Part shown: positions 52,437 through 61,340 of the stretch, piece after piece
Layout of the letters: every line of letters begins with the position of its first letter
Position numbering within the stretch: the first letter of the stretch is position 1
Assembly (NCBI RefSeq): GCF_019175365.1
Contig: NZ_CP059572.1
Coordinates: forward strand, 8,370,001 to 8,434,000
Origin: Actinomadura graeca
GTDB taxonomy: Bacteria; Actinomycetota; Actinomycetes; Streptosporangiales; Streptosporangiaceae
Direction: 5' to 3'
Length of the DNA: 64,000 bases
Notes under the pieces: model-generated
What the model was told of the DNA's origin: nothing
What the model saw: only the letters and a program-made list of their open reading frames with translations
Databases searched by the model: none
Program-made: the position numbers and the translations under genes

Positions 52437-52979
52437 TCAGTGCGGGGTGTAGGCCGAATGCGGGATCGCCAGGCCCCAGACGGCCTCGAACGACTCGGCG
52501 CACAGCTTGATGGCGGCCGCGTCGTGGTCCAGTTCGTCCTCCAGCCAGGTCCCGTCACCGGCGAAGTAGTGCCAGCGGATGGTGTGGTCATCGAACAACC
52601 AGAAGTCGTTGCCGGGCAGCGCCAGCCGGGACGCGCGGCGGCGGGGCAGCCACCGCACGCCCTCACCCGAGGCCAGGTTCTGGAAGGTGGTGTCGTACTC
52701 GAAGCGGACATACTCGGTGATCGGCTCGGACACGATCCGGGCCCGTTGCACACTGACGCCGCGGGCGATGGTGTCAGCGATGTCCTGATGGAAGGGCCGC
52801 CACCAGGACGCGGGGTCGGCGGGGTCGTCGCGGTGCCCGGCCCGCCACGCGGCCACCCGCTCGTCTTCGACCGGGTCGGCGTAGGTGTCGCGCATCTCCA
52901 GATGCACCACCGAGCGCTCGCACCGGGCCAGCAGCTCACCGAACGGCGGCAGGTCCGCCGTCTGCTCCGTCGTCATCAC
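52437..52979 (-). CDS. DUF6879-like protein
   Basis: 180 residues starting MMTTEQTADLPPFGELLARC. The rest has the pattern SVVHLEMRDTYADP, VAAWRAGHRDDPADPASWWR, then RARIVSEPITEYVRFEYDTT, LPGNDFWLFDDHTIRWHYFA and GDGTWLE typical of DUF6879 proteins that accompany XRE/DUF5753 regulators. It overlaps the upstream small gene by about 44 nt. Function unknown; probably a partner or effector of the regulator. Confidence 0.82.
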   Translation of the reverse strand: MMTTEQTADLPPFGELLARCERSVVHLEMRDTYADPVEDERVAAWRAGHRDDPADPASWWRPFHQDIADTIARGVSVQRARIVSEPITEYVRFEYDTTFQNLASGEGVRWLPRRRASRLALPGNDFWLFDDHTIRWHYFAGDGTWLEDELDHDAAAIKLCAESFEAVWGLAIPHSAYTPH

Positions 52980-53211
52980 CGTGCTCCTCTCCCAGAAGGG
53001 CCTTCAAGATGATGTCCCGCATCCGCGCCGGCATCCTGACCACCCTCTCGTCCTCGCCGATCGGCGTGTGCTCCAGGATCTGCGCGTGGTCACCCGGGTC
53101 GGTGACCTTCTTGGCCACCAGGACCAGGTCGCCGCTGTCGTGGTCGAGGAACACGGCCGGGCAGTGGCCGTCACCGGTGTTGGGGTCGATGCCGATAAAC
53201 CGTAGGTCCAC
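52936..53211 (-). CDS. Small hypothetical protein upstream of the DUF6879-like gene
   Basis: 91 residues from GTG 53211, with GAGGAG upstream; the longer frame to 53250 is less likely. VDLRFIGIDPNTGDGHCPAV, FLDHDSGDLVLVAKKVTDPG, then RVVRMPARMRDIILKALLG form a compact beta-rich protein often found as first gene of XRE/DUF6879 loci. Its 3' end overlaps the DUF6879-like start. Confidence 0.65.
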   Translation of the reverse strand: MDLRFIGIDPNTGDGHCPAVFLDHDSGDLVLVAKKVTDPGDHAQILEHTPIGEDERVVRMPARMRDIILKALLGEEHGDDDGADGGPAAVR

Positions 53212-53417
53212 GGGGGGCTCCTCTGCCGACAGTGTGCCCGAATGTGGCACGTATGCGCCTCATTAGGCGCGACAATGCACCCCAAGGGGAGTCTTTCGAC
53301 TGCGATTCGCACGCCGTTTGCAGGTTCTGCAAGCGCTCTGGTCGACGGGACTGCCGCGCCGTACGGTAGTGGCGAGTCCGCTGTGTCCGCCCTCTCCGAC
53401 CTCCCGGGGGCTCCGCG

Positions 53418-54722
53418 ATGGCAGCACGCGACGCCCTGTGGAGTTCGCGCCGTGCCCGCGCCATCATCAAAGCCCGCGACGTCGGCGGCGCGATTCGCCT
53501 GGCGCGCCAGGAGCGTGGCTGGCGCCTGTCCGACCTGGGCGAGGAATGCGGCTACTCGGCCTCCACCATCTCCCGCATGGAGACCGGGCGGCGTGCCGGA
53601 ACCGACCTGGACATGCTCCGCCGGGTGGCCACCGCGGCAGGCGTTCCCCTCGATCTGCTTGGCGAGCTTGTGGGCATCACCACCGCCCCGCCCGTTACCG
53701 TGGCTCCAACCGTCAGCCGTCCAGCAGAAACCGATGATGCGATGCGCCGCCGCACGCTGATGACCGCCGGGCTCGCCGTCCCGCTCACCCTGCTCACCGG
53801 CCTGGACGACGCCCTGGCCATACTCCCTGAACCCAAGACCCCGCCCAGCCAGGCGCAGCTCACCGCACGGCTAGCCAGAGCCCGCCGTCAGTTCGACACC
53901 GGCAGCCTCACCCGTCTCATCGCCGAACTGCCCGACCTGCTGGCATCCGCCAACCACGCCGCCGAAAGCAGCCGCGCCCCAGAAGCGTTCGCCTTGTTGG
54001 CCGGTTGCTACGACGTGGCCACCGAGACCCTCAACAAGATCGGCAGCTATCCGGCCAGCCGGATCACCGCGGACCGCGCCACCACAGCGGCGGCGCTGTC
54101 TGGGTCACCCATCGCGATGGCGGCCTCGGCGCGCTGCCTGGGCATAGTCCTCCGTCACGAAGACCGGCGCGCTCTCGCCGACCGCGTCACCCTCACCGCT
54201 GCCGACCGGCTGGACGCCACCGGCCTGACGACGCAGGCCCAGGCCGCCGCGTACGCGCAGATGCTCGCCACCTGCGCCTATAACGCCGCCCAGGCCGGCG
54301 ACCGCGCCCGTGCCCTCGAGCTCATCGCCGACGCAGGCAAAGCCGCCGCCCGCCTCCCTGACCACCCCGTCGCCGGCCAGCCGTTCACCATCACCCCGGC
54401 CCAGGTCACCCTCTACAAGGTTGGAGTCCACTGGTCCCTCGGCGACGCAGGTACCGCCATCGACGCCGGAACCGACCTGCACCCCAGCCAGTTCCCCACT
54501 CCCGAACGCCGCGGGCGCCTGCACACCGACATGGCCCGCGCCTGGTGGCAGTGGGGCAGGCCCGACCAGGCCGCCCACGCCCTGCTCGCCGCCTATCACC
54601 AGGCCCCCGGCGAGGTCACCGCCCGCCCCAGCATCCGCCAGATCGCCGTCGACCTCGTGCAGTGCCACCCGCGCGCCGACGGCGCCCACCGCCTCGCCGC
54701 GATACTGCGGAACACCAGATGA
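53418..54722 (+). CDS. XRE-family regulator with TPR-like sensor
   Basis: 434 residues. HTH at about 23-70: DVGGAIRLARQERGWRLSDL, then GEECGYSASTISRMETGRRA. After a Pro/Thr linker comes an Arg-rich, then hydrophobic segment (MRRRTLMTAGLAVPLTLLTG) that is characteristic of this family and could be mistaken for a signal peptide. The rest is helical TPR-like: ATCAYNAAQAGDRARALELI, DMARAWWQWGRPDQAAHALL. It is divergent from the DUF6879 locus across about 200 bp and may regulate it. Confidence 0.85.
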   Translation: MAARDALWSSRRARAIIKARDVGGAIRLARQERGWRLSDLGEECGYSASTISRMETGRRAGTDLDMLRRVATAAGVPLDLLGELVGITTAPPVTVAPTVSRPAETDDAMRRRTLMTAGLAVPLTLLTGLDDALAILPEPKTPPSQAQLTARLARARRQFDTGSLTRLIAELPDLLASANHAAESSRAPEAFALLAGCYDVATETLNKIGSYPASRITADRATTAAALSGSPIAMAASARCLGIVLRHEDRRALADRVTLTAADRLDATGLTTQAQAAAYAQMLATCAYNAAQAGDRARALELIADAGKAAARLPDHPVAGQPFTITPAQVTLYKVGVHWSLGDAGTAIDAGTDLHPSQFPTPERRGRLHTDMARAWWQWGRPDQAAHALLAAYHQAPGEVTARPSIRQIAVDLVQCHPRADGAHRLAAILRNTR

Positions 54723-54799
54723 GGGTCAGCGGGGCCGGAGCCGACGGAGGCCCCGCGGGCAGCGTCACCAACACACGGGACGGCTTGTTCCGGGTGCCC

Positions 54800-54927
54800 T
54801 GAGGCTGGGCGACTCCCACGTTCTGGCCACCCACCGGCCCACCGGGACCGAGACCGAGGTCAAGCAGTCGGGTCTGCGGAATCTCTGGGACGGGCTGGTG
54901 AGCGCCTACCAGCGCTGGTGCCGGTAG
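54800..54927 (+). pseudogene. Remnant of a PIMT-like methyltransferase C-terminus
   Basis: The plus frame GTETEVKQSGLRNLWDGLVS then AYQRWCR and a stop resembles the end of the PIMT-like protein at 25561 (RLWDEAASAYRWWL). There is no start and no SAM motif nearby. Confidence 0.35.
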
Positions 54928-55152
54928 GGACACCTGAACGCGGCCGATTCGGGTCGACCGTGAACAGGCCGTTCGTGGACGTTGTCCACGAGGAATGCGG
55001 CGCCGGTTCCAAGATAGCGAGCAACCCAGCGCCGGCGTGCAACACGAGCCCTTTGACAGCAATCAATCCTCATGTTGGCAGCTCAGCCACAATAAGAAGC
55101 CTGCGACGGAGGTCACCGGGGATCCATTGCGTGATGCCCGTTCCGTGTTCCA

Positions 55153-55824
55153 TCACGCAGGTGCGGTGTAGCACCAGCATTCCTGGTCGCCGCAACGCAA
55201 CACCTCGGCGAACGCCGAGGCGCCATCTTCGAGGTCGCCTGCGTAGATGCGGTTGCCGTACTCGCTCATGCTCATGTCGATGTGATCAGGTTTCCACCAC
55301 CACCAGTGCGACCGTGGTGCCCAGGAGGGGATCTGTCGCCGGTGCACGGGGGTGGCGTCGTCGGCCGCATCACGCAGTTCCTCATCGAGGTCTTCGAGTT
55401 CTTCCTGGGTGAACTGGTCGATGATGACCTCTTCGAAGTCGTCTATTAGCAGTTTGATCGCGGAACGGTGTTCGCAGGCCTGCCGGTAGCCGTCGACCCG
55501 GCCTCGCAGTGCGTAGCTCTGGCCTTCGCCGGCGTAGCACATGAGCGTGCCCTGGGCGCGCTGGCCGTGTAGGAGGTCGATCAGCTCCGGTCGCCGGACC
55601 CGGGCCTGGAGCACTGCCGCCTCGGCCGGGTCGGCATAGCTCCACTCCGCCAACCCGTTGTACACATACAGCAGCGCCTCCATCGCCGCCCGGCCCCCAT
55701 CGTGCTGGCTGCATGGATCAAGTGTTTCTATCCACCTCGCATGCTCGCGCATCTTGTTGTATCGAAAGAGCCAGGTGCTGCTAGAGATCTCACTGATCTT
55801 TTTGAAAGCGGTCACAGCGATCAC
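55153..55824 (-). CDS. Hypothetical helical protein, start uncertain
   Basis: 223 residues from GTG 55824 (alternative GTG 55815; the frame is open further up to about 56442, but that part is Pro/Thr-rich and looks non-coding). The sequence is acidic and helical: KMREHARWIETLDPCSQHDG, RAAMEALLYVYNGLAEWSYA, DPAEAAVLQARVRRPELIDL, then KLLIDDFEEVIIDQFTQEEL. The C-terminus has a Trp run (SHWWWWKPDHIDMSMSEYGN) and Cys residues (CGDQECWCY). It is unrecognised. It lies downstream of the SARP gene on the same strand. Confidence 0.55.
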   Translation of the reverse strand: MIAVTAFKKISEISSSTWLFRYNKMREHARWIETLDPCSQHDGGRAAMEALLYVYNGLAEWSYADPAEAAVLQARVRRPELIDLLHGQRAQGTLMCYAGEGQSYALRGRVDGYRQACEHRSAIKLLIDDFEEVIIDQFTQEELEDLDEELRDAADDATPVHRRQIPSWAPRSHWWWWKPDHIDMSMSEYGNRIYAGDLEDGASAFAEVLRCGDQECWCYTAPA

Positions 55825-56170
55825 CCAATCATCCCGCCGCCTGCTTGCGCAGGTTCGACCTTCGATTCCATGTGGTGGCGGTTCGTATGCTGAGAGGCCG
55901 CCGCTCGCATATTCCTGATTCGGCGACTGACTGCCGCGGCCAGGGGTGTGCACAGGCCTTGACGTTGCCGTTCCGGCAGGTGCCGGGGGTGGTGTGCAGG
56001 GCGCGCCCTCGGGGGCTGGGGGCCAGGTAGGCGGCGATGCCGCAAGAGGAGCGCGGCTGGTCGTGGGCGGTTCGTAGGTCGGGCTTGAGTCCTCGAGCCA
56101 GCCGCCGGTCGCTGTCGCTGGCCCCGGTGCGCTTGACCGGTCTCGTTGCCAGGTCATGGCGTTGCGGTCA

Positions 56171-56959
56171 TCAGGGTTGGCTGTGTTGCTGCCAGGCCAG
56201 TGCAGGGTCATCGGCGACGATCCTGTCGCGCAGCCGTTCGAGATCTGATCCGGGCAGCTGCTGTAGCGCCTGTGCCGCCTCGCGGTAGGCCAGAAGAGCC
56301 TCCGCTGGCCGCCCGGATCGATGCAGAGTGAGGATCCGCAGGTGGTGCAGACGGGTGTTGGCCGGCTGGTTGCGGATGAGGGCGCTGATCTCCTCGGCGA
56401 GGGCGGTGGTGTGCTGGCCGAGCGCGAGCCGGGTCTCGGCATAGGCTTCGCTGGCGTGGCGGCGCTGTGCCAGTAGCTTCTCGCGGTGGCCGCTCATGGC
56501 CTCGGGGAGGTCTCCCAGAGGCGTGGGCTGGTCGGTGTGCCACAGGGCCAGCGCCTTCCCGTAATGTCGCGCCGCTGTGTCGAGGTCACCGGTGCGGCAT
56601 GCCTGCTGCGCCAGCTCGTACGCGGTCCTGAACTGGTCGACGTCGACGCGGTCGCCTGATCGCCGCTGGATCCGGTAGCGGCGTGTGCCGTCAGCGCCTG
56701 AGGTGGTGATCAGGCGATCGGGTGGCAGTAGCCGGCGTGCGTCGTAGATCAGGCTGGTGAGTGCGGAGGTGAGGTCGCGGTAGTCTTCGTGCGCCCAGAC
56801 CAGTGCCTTGAGCTGCCGTGCCGTCATCGCCCAGTCCTCAAAAGACAAGGCGCACAGCAGGCCGCGCAGGCGTTGTTGCCTTCGCCTGGTTTGTGGAAGC
56901 ACGTTGCGGCCGTGGTCGTCCTTGATGACGAGGCTCTCGCCGAGCATTGAGATCTGCAT
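56171..56959 (-). CDS. SARP-type regulator (winged helix plus BTAD)
   Basis: 262 residues. An OmpR-like winged helix lies in the first about 95 residues (MQISMLGESLVIKDDHGRNV, RGLLCALSFEDWAMTARQLK, LTSALTSLIYDARRLLPPDR). BTAD helices cover about 105-250 (DVDQFRTAYELAQQACRTGD, REKLLAQRRHASEAYAETRL, RILTLHRSGRPAEALLAYRE). This is the classic short SARP activator architecture of streptomycete-type antibiotic clusters. No biosynthetic genes lie immediately downstream, so its target is elsewhere or lost. Confidence 0.88.
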   Translation of the reverse strand: MQISMLGESLVIKDDHGRNVLPQTRRRQQRLRGLLCALSFEDWAMTARQLKALVWAHEDYRDLTSALTSLIYDARRLLPPDRLITTSGADGTRRYRIQRRSGDRVDVDQFRTAYELAQQACRTGDLDTAARHYGKALALWHTDQPTPLGDLPEAMSGHREKLLAQRRHASEAYAETRLALGQHTTALAEEISALIRNQPANTRLHHLRILTLHRSGRPAEALLAYREAAQALQQLPGSDLERLRDRIVADDPALAWQQHSQP

Positions 56960-57471
56960 CGTCTCTCCCAGGCATCGGTGCCCTCTGGTTCCTCAACCAC
57001 TCATGTCATGACTGTCAATAGCGCTGTCACTTTAAGGGGCTGCGGTTTTCGGTCGGTTCCTTCCCGGTTTCCATCTGGTTGCCGCGGAAGCGACTGCTGT
57101 GTCACGGGCGCGTCGCGTCCTTGGCTGCGAGAAAGGAAATCGACCGGAAGCGGTCAAGGGGAGCATCTGTCCCGGGTGATCTCCGGGCCCGCGCTTGGGC
57201 ATTGAAGATAATTTCCAGCAGCGCGCGCCGGAAAGTTAAGTGCCGAGCAGTCGCAGTGGTTGTGAAACGGCGCCATTGCGCGAGCCGCTCTCCTGACCGC
57301 AGTGCGGTTCGCCTGCCCCTTTGCGGGGCGAATGCTGCGCTCACGCGATGGTTCGCGGACCGGGCCGTGGGCGTACTTCGGTCGACCTGGCCCGTCACAC
57401 CACGTCGCCTCATCTGCAGCGCGGGAGCACGCTCCCAGGCAACCGTGCTGGCGTGATCTGGCCTTCGACTA
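56960..57471. other. Region between the SARP gene and IS copy 2
   Basis: Holds the SARP promoter at its left end. No convincing gene; a minus-strand 103-residue frame is Arg/Ala-rich without a family signature. Confidence 0.4.
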
Positions 57472-58487
57472 GGTCCTGTCTCAAAGTGGAGTGAGCGGCG
57501 TGTCCGGCGCCGAAAGTAGTGAGGTCTCCGGTACAGGAGTCATCGACCAAGAAGACCCTGAGTTCCGGAGACCTCGTGGCCACCCTAGCGGTGACGAGGC
57601 GGTTCGACCTGACCGATGAGCAGTGGGCGCTCCTGGAGCCGGTGCTCCCACCGCCCAAGGGGCCAGGTAGGCCGTCGAAGTGGACCAAACGCCAGCTCAT
57701 CGATGGGATCCGCTGGCGGGTGCGGACCGGTGCGCCCTGGCGGGACGTGCCGGAGCACTACGGCTCCTGGCACGCGGTCTACGCGCTGTTTCGCCGTTGG
57801 CAGCGCGCCGGCATCTGGGCAGGCGTCCTGGCCGGGCTGCAGACGCAGGCGGATGCGGCCGGGTTGACCGGCTGGGAGGTGAACGTGGATTCCACGATCG
57901 TGCGGGCTCACCAGCACGCCGCCGGTGCCCGCCGCCGCGGCGATCTGCAGCGCGAGCCACCCGCAGGTGCGGGCACCGAGCCGGCCGATCACGCCCTGGG
58001 CCGCTCCCGCGGCGGGTTGTCGACCAAGGTGCATCTGGCCTGTGAGCAGGGGCAGCGGCCTTTATCGATGGTGGTGACGGCCGGGCAGCGCGGGGACGCC
58101 CCGCAGTTCGAGGCGGTGATGGCCCAGATCAGGGTCGCCCGGCCAGGACGGGGCCGTCCCCGCACCCGCCCGGATCGGGTTCGGGCCGATAAGGCCTGCT
58201 CGTCGCGGGCGATCCGCGCTCACCTGCGCGGCCGTGGTATCGCCTGCACCATTCCGGAGCCGGCCGACCAGTCCGGTCACCGGAAGCGGCGGGGCAGCCG
58301 CGGCGGCCGCCCGCCGTCCTTCGACCCGGTCGACTACCACGGCCGCCACGCCGTCGAGTGCGGCATCAACCGTCTCAAGCGGCACCGGGCTGTGGCCACC
58401 AGATACGACAAGCTCTGCGTCCGTTACCAGGCCGTCCTTGAGATCACTGCCATCAACGAATGGCTCCACCTACTTCGACACACGGCC
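57472..58487 (+). mobile_element. IS5-type (IS427-like) insertion sequence, copy 2
   Basis: About 1,016 bp, almost identical to copy 1 (1570-2585) but in the opposite orientation, with the same imperfect terminal inverted repeats. CTAG is present at both junctions (57469-57472 and 58487-58490), consistent with target-site TA duplication. Confidence 0.85.
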
Positions 58488-58490
58488 TAG
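57519..58490 (+). CDS. IS5-family transposase, copy 2 (consensus-like)
   Basis: 323 residues with an intact DDE triad (D124 in VNVDST, D224 in RADKACSS, E280 in [13 protein letters not shown]) and the conserved [12 protein letters not shown] and [10 protein letters not shown] motifs that are altered in copy 1. It is therefore the more likely active copy. The single ORF starts at GTG 57519; a later GTG (57576, before [12 protein letters not shown]) is possible. The stop codon TAG is completed by the target site CTAG. The IS3-like frameshift seen in other IS families is not needed here. Confidence 0.9.
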   Translation: MRSPVQESSTKKTLSSGDLVATLAVTRRFDLTDEQWALLEPVLPPPKGPGRPSKWTKRQLIDGIRWRVRTGAPWRDVPEHYGSWHAVYALFRRWQRAGIWAGVLAGLQTQADAAGLTGWEVNVDSTIVRAHQHAAGARRRGDLQREPPAGAGTEPADHALGRSRGGLSTKVHLACEQGQRPLSMVVTAGQRGDAPQFEAVMAQIRVARPGRGRPRTRPDRVRADKACSSRAIRAHLRGRGIACTIPEPADQSGHRKRRGSRGGRPPSFDPVDYHGRHAVECGINRLKRHRAVATRYDKLCVRYQAVLEITAINEWLHLLRHTA

Positions 58491-58540
58491 GCCCGCGCCG
58501 GGGCCCCGGCGCCGGAAGAAGTGAGCGGGCGGGTGGCTCT

Positions 58541-60115
58541 CTAGGGCTTGCGGGCCATGCCCACCAGGGCGCGCATCGGCCCGGCGGCGGATCCGCCGTC
58601 GCGGCCGGCTCGCCATTGGTGTGGCTCCACCACCCCCGGCTCCAGCGGGGGCAGGCCGGCGAACATCTGCATGATGGCCTCACGCGACCACAGCACCAGT
58701 CGTTTGGCCAGCGGTCGGTGCAGGGCCAGCGCGGCGATCTGCCGCTGCAGCACCCTCGAGCACTGGTCGCTGGTGGCGACCGAGAGGATCAGGAGGCTTC
58801 CCGGGCAGATCGCCCCGGCCAGCGCTCTGGTGACCCCCCACGGGTCATCGTCTGCGCCCGCGAAGTTCAACACGTCACGAACGATCACCGCGGTCGGGCG
58901 GGTGAAGTCCAGCAGCCGCCGGTGCGCGGCGGCCCGTAGCAGGGCGCTGGGATCCCAGACGTTGGCATGGACGATGCCGGTGCGCTCGTCGCCGATCCGC
59001 GGCCCCAGATGGGTGGCCACGCTGGCCTCGGTGCAGACGTACAGGACCCGGGCCTGCGGAGCGGTCCAACGGGCGACCTGGTGGATCGGCTCGCGCACCG
59101 GCAGCCCGGAGCTGATCTCCAGGAACTGATCGATACCGGCGGCAGCGGCCGCGTGGGCGGCGCGGCGGCAGAAGTCGCCGGTCTCGTTGGGCAGCATCCA
59201 CACATCGGGGACGGCCGCCAGCACGATCTCGGTCACCGCCCGGTCCACTGGCAGGTGGTAGGAGCCGCCGGTCATGTAGTTCATCATCCGGGCCACCGAG
59301 TGCGCGGCGGCGTCCGCGCCCGAGGCCAGCACCAGGGCATCGCCGGCGCGCGGTGCAGCCGCAGGCGACTGCAGGGCGGGCGAGTTGTCCATGAGCTGCC
59401 GGCGGATGTCCTGCAGTGCGGGGCCGGGGCGGGTGCCGGTGGCCTCCAGCAGCAGCGTCTCGGCCTCGTGGTACTCCTGCAGCGCCCGGCCCTTGCGGCC
59501 GGTGCAGGCCAGCGCCCGCATCCGCAGCACCCGCAGATGCTCGTTGAGCGGATGGGCGGCCACCAGCGCCGGGGTGGTCGTGGCGACCTCCCGGTGCTGG
59601 CCCAGCTCCAGCTGGGTCTCCAGTAGCGCCTCGACGATCGCCATGCGCTCCTCGGCGAGCGTCTGCAGGTGGCCCATCACCTCCGGGGTCTGGGGGAGCC
59701 CGGCCAGCGGCTCCTCGGCCCACATCTGCAGCACATGCTGGTAGAGCCGTACCGAGGTCGCCGGGTCCTCGCCGCGCAGCTGGCCGGCCCGGTCCCGCAA
59801 TGACCGCATGACCTGCAGGTCGAGGTAGTCCTGGCCGTCGCGGGCTGCGAAACGGTAGACGCCGTCGCCGAAGAGCACCCGGTCCTTGCCCACCAGCCTG
59901 CGCAGCTTGCTCATCGCGGTCTTCAGCGCACTGCCGCGGTCGACGATGCCGCTGTCGTCCCACAGCATCGCCTTCAGCCGGTCGCGGGCCACGCCGCGGC
60001 TGCCCCCCACCACCACCAGCACACCCAGCGCGGCGCCCAGCAGGGGCTGCAGGGAGACCGGGGTACCGTCGTCGGCAATCACCTCCACCGTCGCCGACAG
60101 GACCCGCACCTGCAT
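58541..60115 (-). CDS. SARP/BTAD-DUF574 methyltransferase fusion protein
   Basis: 524 residues from ATG 60115, with GGAGGG upstream; upstream codons to 60262 are dropped. Residues 1-100: winged helix (MQVRVLSATVEVIADDG, DRGSALKTAMSKLRRLVGKD). About 100-265: BTAD helices (DLQVMRSLRDRAGQLRGEDP, RMAIVEALLETQLELGQHRE, LRMRALACTGRKGRALQEYH). After a Pro/Ala linker, about 290-520 is a DUF574-like domain: MMNYMTGGSYHLPVDRAVTE, AGIDQFLEISSGLPVREPIH, ARVLYVCTEASVATHLGPRI, LLDFTRPTAVIVRDVLNFAG. The SAM motif has become LEISSGLP and VCTEA replaces VDND, so the methyltransferase half may bind a ligand rather than catalyse. Divergent from a stand-alone DUF574 gene. Confidence 0.8.
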   Translation of the reverse strand: MQVRVLSATVEVIADDGTPVSLQPLLGAALGVLVVVGGSRGVARDRLKAMLWDDSGIVDRGSALKTAMSKLRRLVGKDRVLFGDGVYRFAARDGQDYLDLQVMRSLRDRAGQLRGEDPATSVRLYQHVLQMWAEEPLAGLPQTPEVMGHLQTLAEERMAIVEALLETQLELGQHREVATTTPALVAAHPLNEHLRVLRMRALACTGRKGRALQEYHEAETLLLEATGTRPGPALQDIRRQLMDNSPALQSPAAAPRAGDALVLASGADAAAHSVARMMNYMTGGSYHLPVDRAVTEIVLAAVPDVWMLPNETGDFCRRAAHAAAAAGIDQFLEISSGLPVREPIHQVARWTAPQARVLYVCTEASVATHLGPRIGDERTGIVHANVWDPSALLRAAAHRRLLDFTRPTAVIVRDVLNFAGADDDPWGVTRALAGAICPGSLLILSVATSDQCSRVLQRQIAALALHRPLAKRLVLWSREAIMQMFAGLPPLEPGVVEPHQWRAGRDGGSAAGPMRALVGMARKP

Positions 60116-60452
60116 GAGACTCCCTCCTGCCGCCATTGACCGGCGGCAGCTCCCGCAGTGCCTGCGCATCACCGCGGCTGGCCGGTCACAGCCGACGAAG
60201 CCGTCGGTGATCCCCGCTCGCCGCAAGCGCTCCATCATGGTCCAGCACCCAGAAACTTGCAATACCGAGGATTTTTCTCGTCTTTGCGGAGTTGCTGACT
60301 GCGGCGATCACAAAGCCCGGCGTAAACGCTTTTCGGTTTGTTCTGAGTGGTTCTCTTTTCTGGCAGGTGTGTGGCGCCGACCGCGCCGATGCTGGCGGGG
60401 ACGCCGCAGCGGAACATCGCCTGCGGCAGAAACCGGGGACTGCCAGGCTCAG
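60116..60452. promoter_or_regulatory. Divergent intergenic region between the fusion gene and DUF574 gene
   Basis: 337 bp, partly AT-richer (around 60240-60360, for example GAACAAACCGAAAAGCG on the minus strand). It must hold promoters for both genes. No -35/-10 pair could be fixed with confidence. Confidence 0.45.
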
Positions 60453-61268
60453 ATGGCGTCTGTCACCATCAATGCCATGAGCGAGCGACCGATCCCCGCG
60501 GTCTCTAATGTGACCGGGGCCTCCCCGGCACGGGTCTATGACTATCTGCTGGGCGGCCACCACAACTACCTGGTGGACCGGCAGGCCGCCGAGACCATCA
60601 TGAGCCGCGACCCCAGCATCCGTGACGGCGCCCGGCACAACCGGGCCTTCCTGGGACGGGTGGTCATGCACCTGGCCCGCGACCAGGGCATCGACCAGTT
60701 CCTGGACCTGGGATCAGGACTGCCCACCGCCGCCAACGTCCATCAGGTCGCCCAGAAGCACAACCCTGAGGCACGCGTGGTGTACGTCGACAACGACGCC
60801 AGCGTCCGCGCGCACGCACGCGCCCTGCTCTCAGGCGACCGGCGCACCGCGTTCGCCTGTGCCGACGTCCGCGACCCCGGCCTGCTGGAGACCCCCGAAC
60901 TGCAGCTGCTCGACTGGTCACGGCCGGTGGCGATCCTGCTGATCGCGGTCCTGCACTTCCTGTCCGAGGCCGACCAGCCCGCCGACGTCGTGGCATGGCT
61001 GACCTCCCACACCGTGCCCGGAAGCTTTGTGGCCATCTCGCACGTCACCGACGCCGGCGCCACCCCCTCGGTCCTGCAGGCCATCCGCGATCAGCACACC
61101 GAGACCCCGGTGCCGGTATACGTTCGCGCCCCGGCCGCGATCGCCGCGTTGTTCGCTGGCCACGAGCCGCTCGCTCCGGGCTTGGTCGACATCACCCGGT
61201 GGCACGCGCACGAGCTTGCGCCTTCCTATGCGCTTCCTGCTCTGGGGGGTGTGGCAGCCGTCCGATGA
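60453..61268 (+). CDS. DUF574 (SAV2177-type) SAM-dependent methyltransferase
   Basis: 271 residues from ATG 60453 (ATG 60477, MSERPIPAV, is an alternative). The full motif set is present: ASPARVYDYLLGGHHNYLVD, NRAFLGRVVMHLARDQGIDQ, FLDLGSGLPTAANVHQVAQK, ARVVYVDNDASVRAHARALL, and RPVAILLIAVLHFLSEADQP. GGHHNY replaces the usual GGKDNY. It is likely SAM-binding; the substrate is unknown. Paired divergently with a SARP-DUF574 fusion, so the two may form a regulator-enzyme circuit. Confidence 0.88.
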   Translation: MASVTINAMSERPIPAVSNVTGASPARVYDYLLGGHHNYLVDRQAAETIMSRDPSIRDGARHNRAFLGRVVMHLARDQGIDQFLDLGSGLPTAANVHQVAQKHNPEARVVYVDNDASVRAHARALLSGDRRTAFACADVRDPGLLETPELQLLDWSRPVAILLIAVLHFLSEADQPADVVAWLTSHTVPGSFVAISHVTDAGATPSVLQAIRDQHTETPVPVYVRAPAAIAALFAGHEPLAPGLVDITRWHAHELAPSYALPALGGVAAVR

Positions 61269-61340
61269 GCCGGCCCGAGGTCCCGGGAGCTGGAGCGACT
61301 CGGCGCGCTGCTGGCTCCTGGACGCCGTGATCGGGCCGGA

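Noticed and set aside
1567..58490. Whole 55-kb segment as a composite transposon
   Set aside because: The two IS are inverted and of ordinary IS5 type. Composite transposition of such a large segment is unlikely, and no outer target duplication spanning both was found.
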